Part shown: one piece after another, positions 22,586-24,039 of the stretch | Layout: every line of letters starts with the position of its first letter | Numbering within the stretch: the first letter of the stretch is position 1 | Assembly: GCA_934678955.1 (NCBI GenBank) | Contig: CAKUSI010000023.1 | Span: forward strand, 1-24,039 | Direction: 5' to 3' | DNA from: an uncultured Austwickia sp. | GTDB lineage: Bacteria > Actinomycetota > Actinomycetes > Actinomycetales > Dermatophilaceae | Length of the DNA stretch: 24,039 bases | The notes under the pieces: generated by a model | What the model saw: only the letters and a program-made list of their open reading frames with translations | The model's database searches: none | Told to the model about the DNA's origin: nothing | Made by a program: the position numbers and the translations under genes

Positions 22586-24039
22586 GGCTGCACCGCCTGT
22601 CGGTCGGCCAGGTCAAGGGGATCGAATCCGGCACGATCACCTTCCCCGACAAGGGCGTGAGCGTCCTGGTGGGACCGAACGAGGCCGGCAAGACGTCCCT
22701 GATGCAGGCGCTCGACGTCCTGCTCGAGGAGAAGGACTCCTCCCGCAAGCGGCACGTGCTCGCCATGCAGCCGATCGGTCTCGACGTCCCGAGCTGGGTC
22801 GAGGCCGAGATCTCCGCGGGGCCATACCGGTTCACCTACCGCAAACAGTGGTTTCGGCAGGCTGCGACCGAGCTGACGGTCTCGGCGCCGCGCCTCCAGC
22901 ACCTGGTCGGCGTGCCGGCGCACGAACGAGTGCAGGAGATGCTGGCGCAGACCACCGACCTCACCTTGTGGAAGGCCCTGCGCCTCCTCCAGGCGTCCCC
23001 GCTGGTGCCCCCGGACCTCGGCGGGAGCAGCGCGCTGACCGCGGCCCTCGACACGGCCGCGGGAGCGGCCGTCGACCCGGGCGCCGAGGGCGACTCGTTG
23101 GTGGCTGCGGCGGAGGCGGAGAACGCCCGGTATTTCACGCCGGGCAGGAGCCGGCCCACCGGCGAATACCGCGAGGCCATCGACGCCGTCGCGGCGGCAC
23201 AGGATGCGGAGCGTGCGGCCGCGGCGGCGGTGGCCGAGGTCACGGCCGATGTCGACCGCCACGATGACGTCTGCGCGTCGAGCCGGGCCACCGAGGAGCA
23301 GGTGCGCGATGCCAAGAGCCGGCGCGACGAGCTGCATGACCGCTGGCGCCACGTGTCCGGATTGGTGGAGAGCCACGAGGCCGCCGAGCGAGAGCTCGCG
23401 GTCGCGGCACGCGAGGCGGAGCGCGCCGAGCAGCGTCGCGCCGAGCGCGTGGCGCTGGTGGGGGAGCTGACCGCCCGCGCCGACCTTGTTGCGGCCCAGC
23501 GCGATGACGCGCGGTGCGCCATGGCCGAACTCATCCCCCAGGAGGAGCGCCTCCGCGAGTTGCAGGCGCAGCTGCGAGCCGCGAGCGAGACGACAAGGGT
23601 CGCCGCTGGCGCGGCCGAGCGCGCCGAACGAGCGGCGGAGCGGGCCCGGCGCCGGGCCCAGATGAGTGTGCTCGCGGAGCGGGTGACGCGGGCGCAGGCG
23701 GCGGACCGGGAGCGTCGCGACGCGGGAGCCCAGCTGGACCGGCTCGTCGTGGACGAGGCGGTCGTGCGGCGGCTGGAGAACCTGGCGACCGCTTGTGACC
23801 TGGCGCTCTCCCGTCTCGAGGCGGAAAGCGCGCGGCTCGTGCTGGTCGGCTTGGACGACGGCGGTCCAGTCCTCGTGGACGGTGAGGAGCTCGTGCTCCG
23901 CGAGGGCGAGGAGCACGAACGCAGCGTCTCCGAGTCGTTCGAGGTCGTGGTGCCCGGTCGGATCGCCGTGCGTATCCGGCCCGAGTCCGGCGCGGGGGAG
24001 CGTGCCGCGGCCGTCGAGGAGGCCCGGGCAGAGCTGGCG
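22582..24039 (+). CDS. Rad50/SbcC/YhaN-like AAA ATPase (partial, 3' end outside window)
   Basis: The frame opens at ATG 22582, inside the stop of the nuclease gene (ATGA), and is still open after 486 codons at the window end. The N-terminal ABC-type half-domain reads MRLHRLSVGQVKGIESGTIT with Walker A GPNEAGKTS (31-39). Then come a Q-loop-side region (AMQPIGLDVPSWVEAEI...YRFTYRKQWF) and, from about residue 195, a long Ala/Glu/Arg-rich coiled coil (AAAQDAERAAAAAVAEV...RRDELHDRW...). The Walker B and signature motif must lie beyond the window. It should be the SMC-like partner of the nuclease in DNA-end processing. YhaN-type or SbcC-type cannot be decided without the hinge and C-terminus. Confidence 0.88.
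   Translation, partial: MRLHRLSVGQVKGIESGTITFPDKGVSVLVGPNEAGKTSLMQALDVLLEEKDSSRKRHVLAMQPIGLDVPSWVEAEISAGPYRFTYRKQWFRQAATELTVSAPRLQHLVGVPAHERVQEMLAQTTDLTLWKALRLLQASPLVPPDLGGSSALTAALDTAAGAAVDPGAEGDSLVAAAEAENARYFTPGRSRPTGEYREAIDAVAAAQDAERAAAAAVAEVTADVDRHDDVCASSRATEEQVRDAKSRRDELHDRWRHVSGLVESHEAAERELAVAAREAERAEQRRAERVALVGELTARADLVAAQRDDARCAMAELIPQEERLRELQAQLRAASETTRVAAGAAERAERAAERARRRAQMSVLAERVTRAQAADRERRDAGAQLDRLVVDEAVVRRLENLATACDLALSRLEAESARLVLVGLDDGGPVLVDGEELVLREGEEHERSVSESFEVVVPGRIAVRIRPESGAGERAAAVEEARAELA

Noticed and set aside
1..24039. Defence system, prophage, insertion sequence or CRISPR array
   Set aside because: No integrase, transposase, terminal repeats, spacer-repeat pattern or defence signature was seen. 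Composition is even and the genes are core-type.

Overview
The window is very GC-rich, with dense, strongly GC3-biased reading frames, frequent GTG starts, one TTG start, and GTGA/ATGA stop-start overlaps. The gene set (XPB helicase, its helicase-associated partner, cold-shock protein with a C-terminal extension, DUF3027, DUF2530, an IdeR/DtxR regulator, a c-di-AMP riboswitch in front of an NlpC/P60 hydrolase) marks a chromosomal segment of an actinobacterium. A Micrococcales-type organism (Dermatophilaceae/Intrasporangiaceae area) is my guess from gene style, not something the sequence proves.

Layout. 1-2948 (minus): a PhoP/MprA-type response regulator, an HAMP-HisKA sensor kinase started at a TTG, and the first 140 codons of a Pro/Gly-rich protein cut by the window edge. 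Its place suggests an HtrA-like protease, as in MprAB-PepD. 3030-4694 (minus): XPB-type DNA helicase. 4745-5161 (minus): small two-TM protein. 5267-8247 (plus): M13 metallopeptidase, translationally coupled to a membrane-anchored EEP-family phosphatase/nuclease. 8278-12875 (minus): a Tat-type lipoprotein glycosidase coupled to an 829-aa helicase-associated protein that carries a copy of the XPB N-terminal domain. 13182-14331 (plus): cold-shock protein and DUF3027 protein. 14402-16357: DUF2530 protein (minus) diverging from an NCS2 purine permease (plus), which is followed by a 31-aa membrane micro-protein and a terminator. 16429-17355 (minus): alkaline-phosphatase-superfamily protein lacking two zinc-ligand histidines. 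17726-18430 (plus): IdeR/DtxR regulator. 18454-19781 (minus): two-subunit 3-oxoacid CoA-transferase. 20169-21260 (plus): promoter, c-di-AMP riboswitch, NlpC/P60 hydrolase, terminator. 21446-24039 (plus): Mre11-like nuclease and the start of a Rad50/SbcC-like ATPase, cut by the window end.

Themes: DNA repair (XPB, its partner, the Mre11/Rad50-like pair), envelope sensing and remodelling (two-component system, putative protease, NlpC/P60 under c-di-AMP control, lipoprotein glycosidase) and metal or purine homeostasis. No phage, transposon, CRISPR, tRNA or rRNA was seen. The window looks like ordinary core chromosome. The most unusual points are the riboswitch with almost no expression platform, the phosphodiesterase with a dismantled metal site, the separated XPB/helicase-associated pair that shares a domain, the unannotated 31-aa ORF, and a hairpin-filled gap between two divergent genes.
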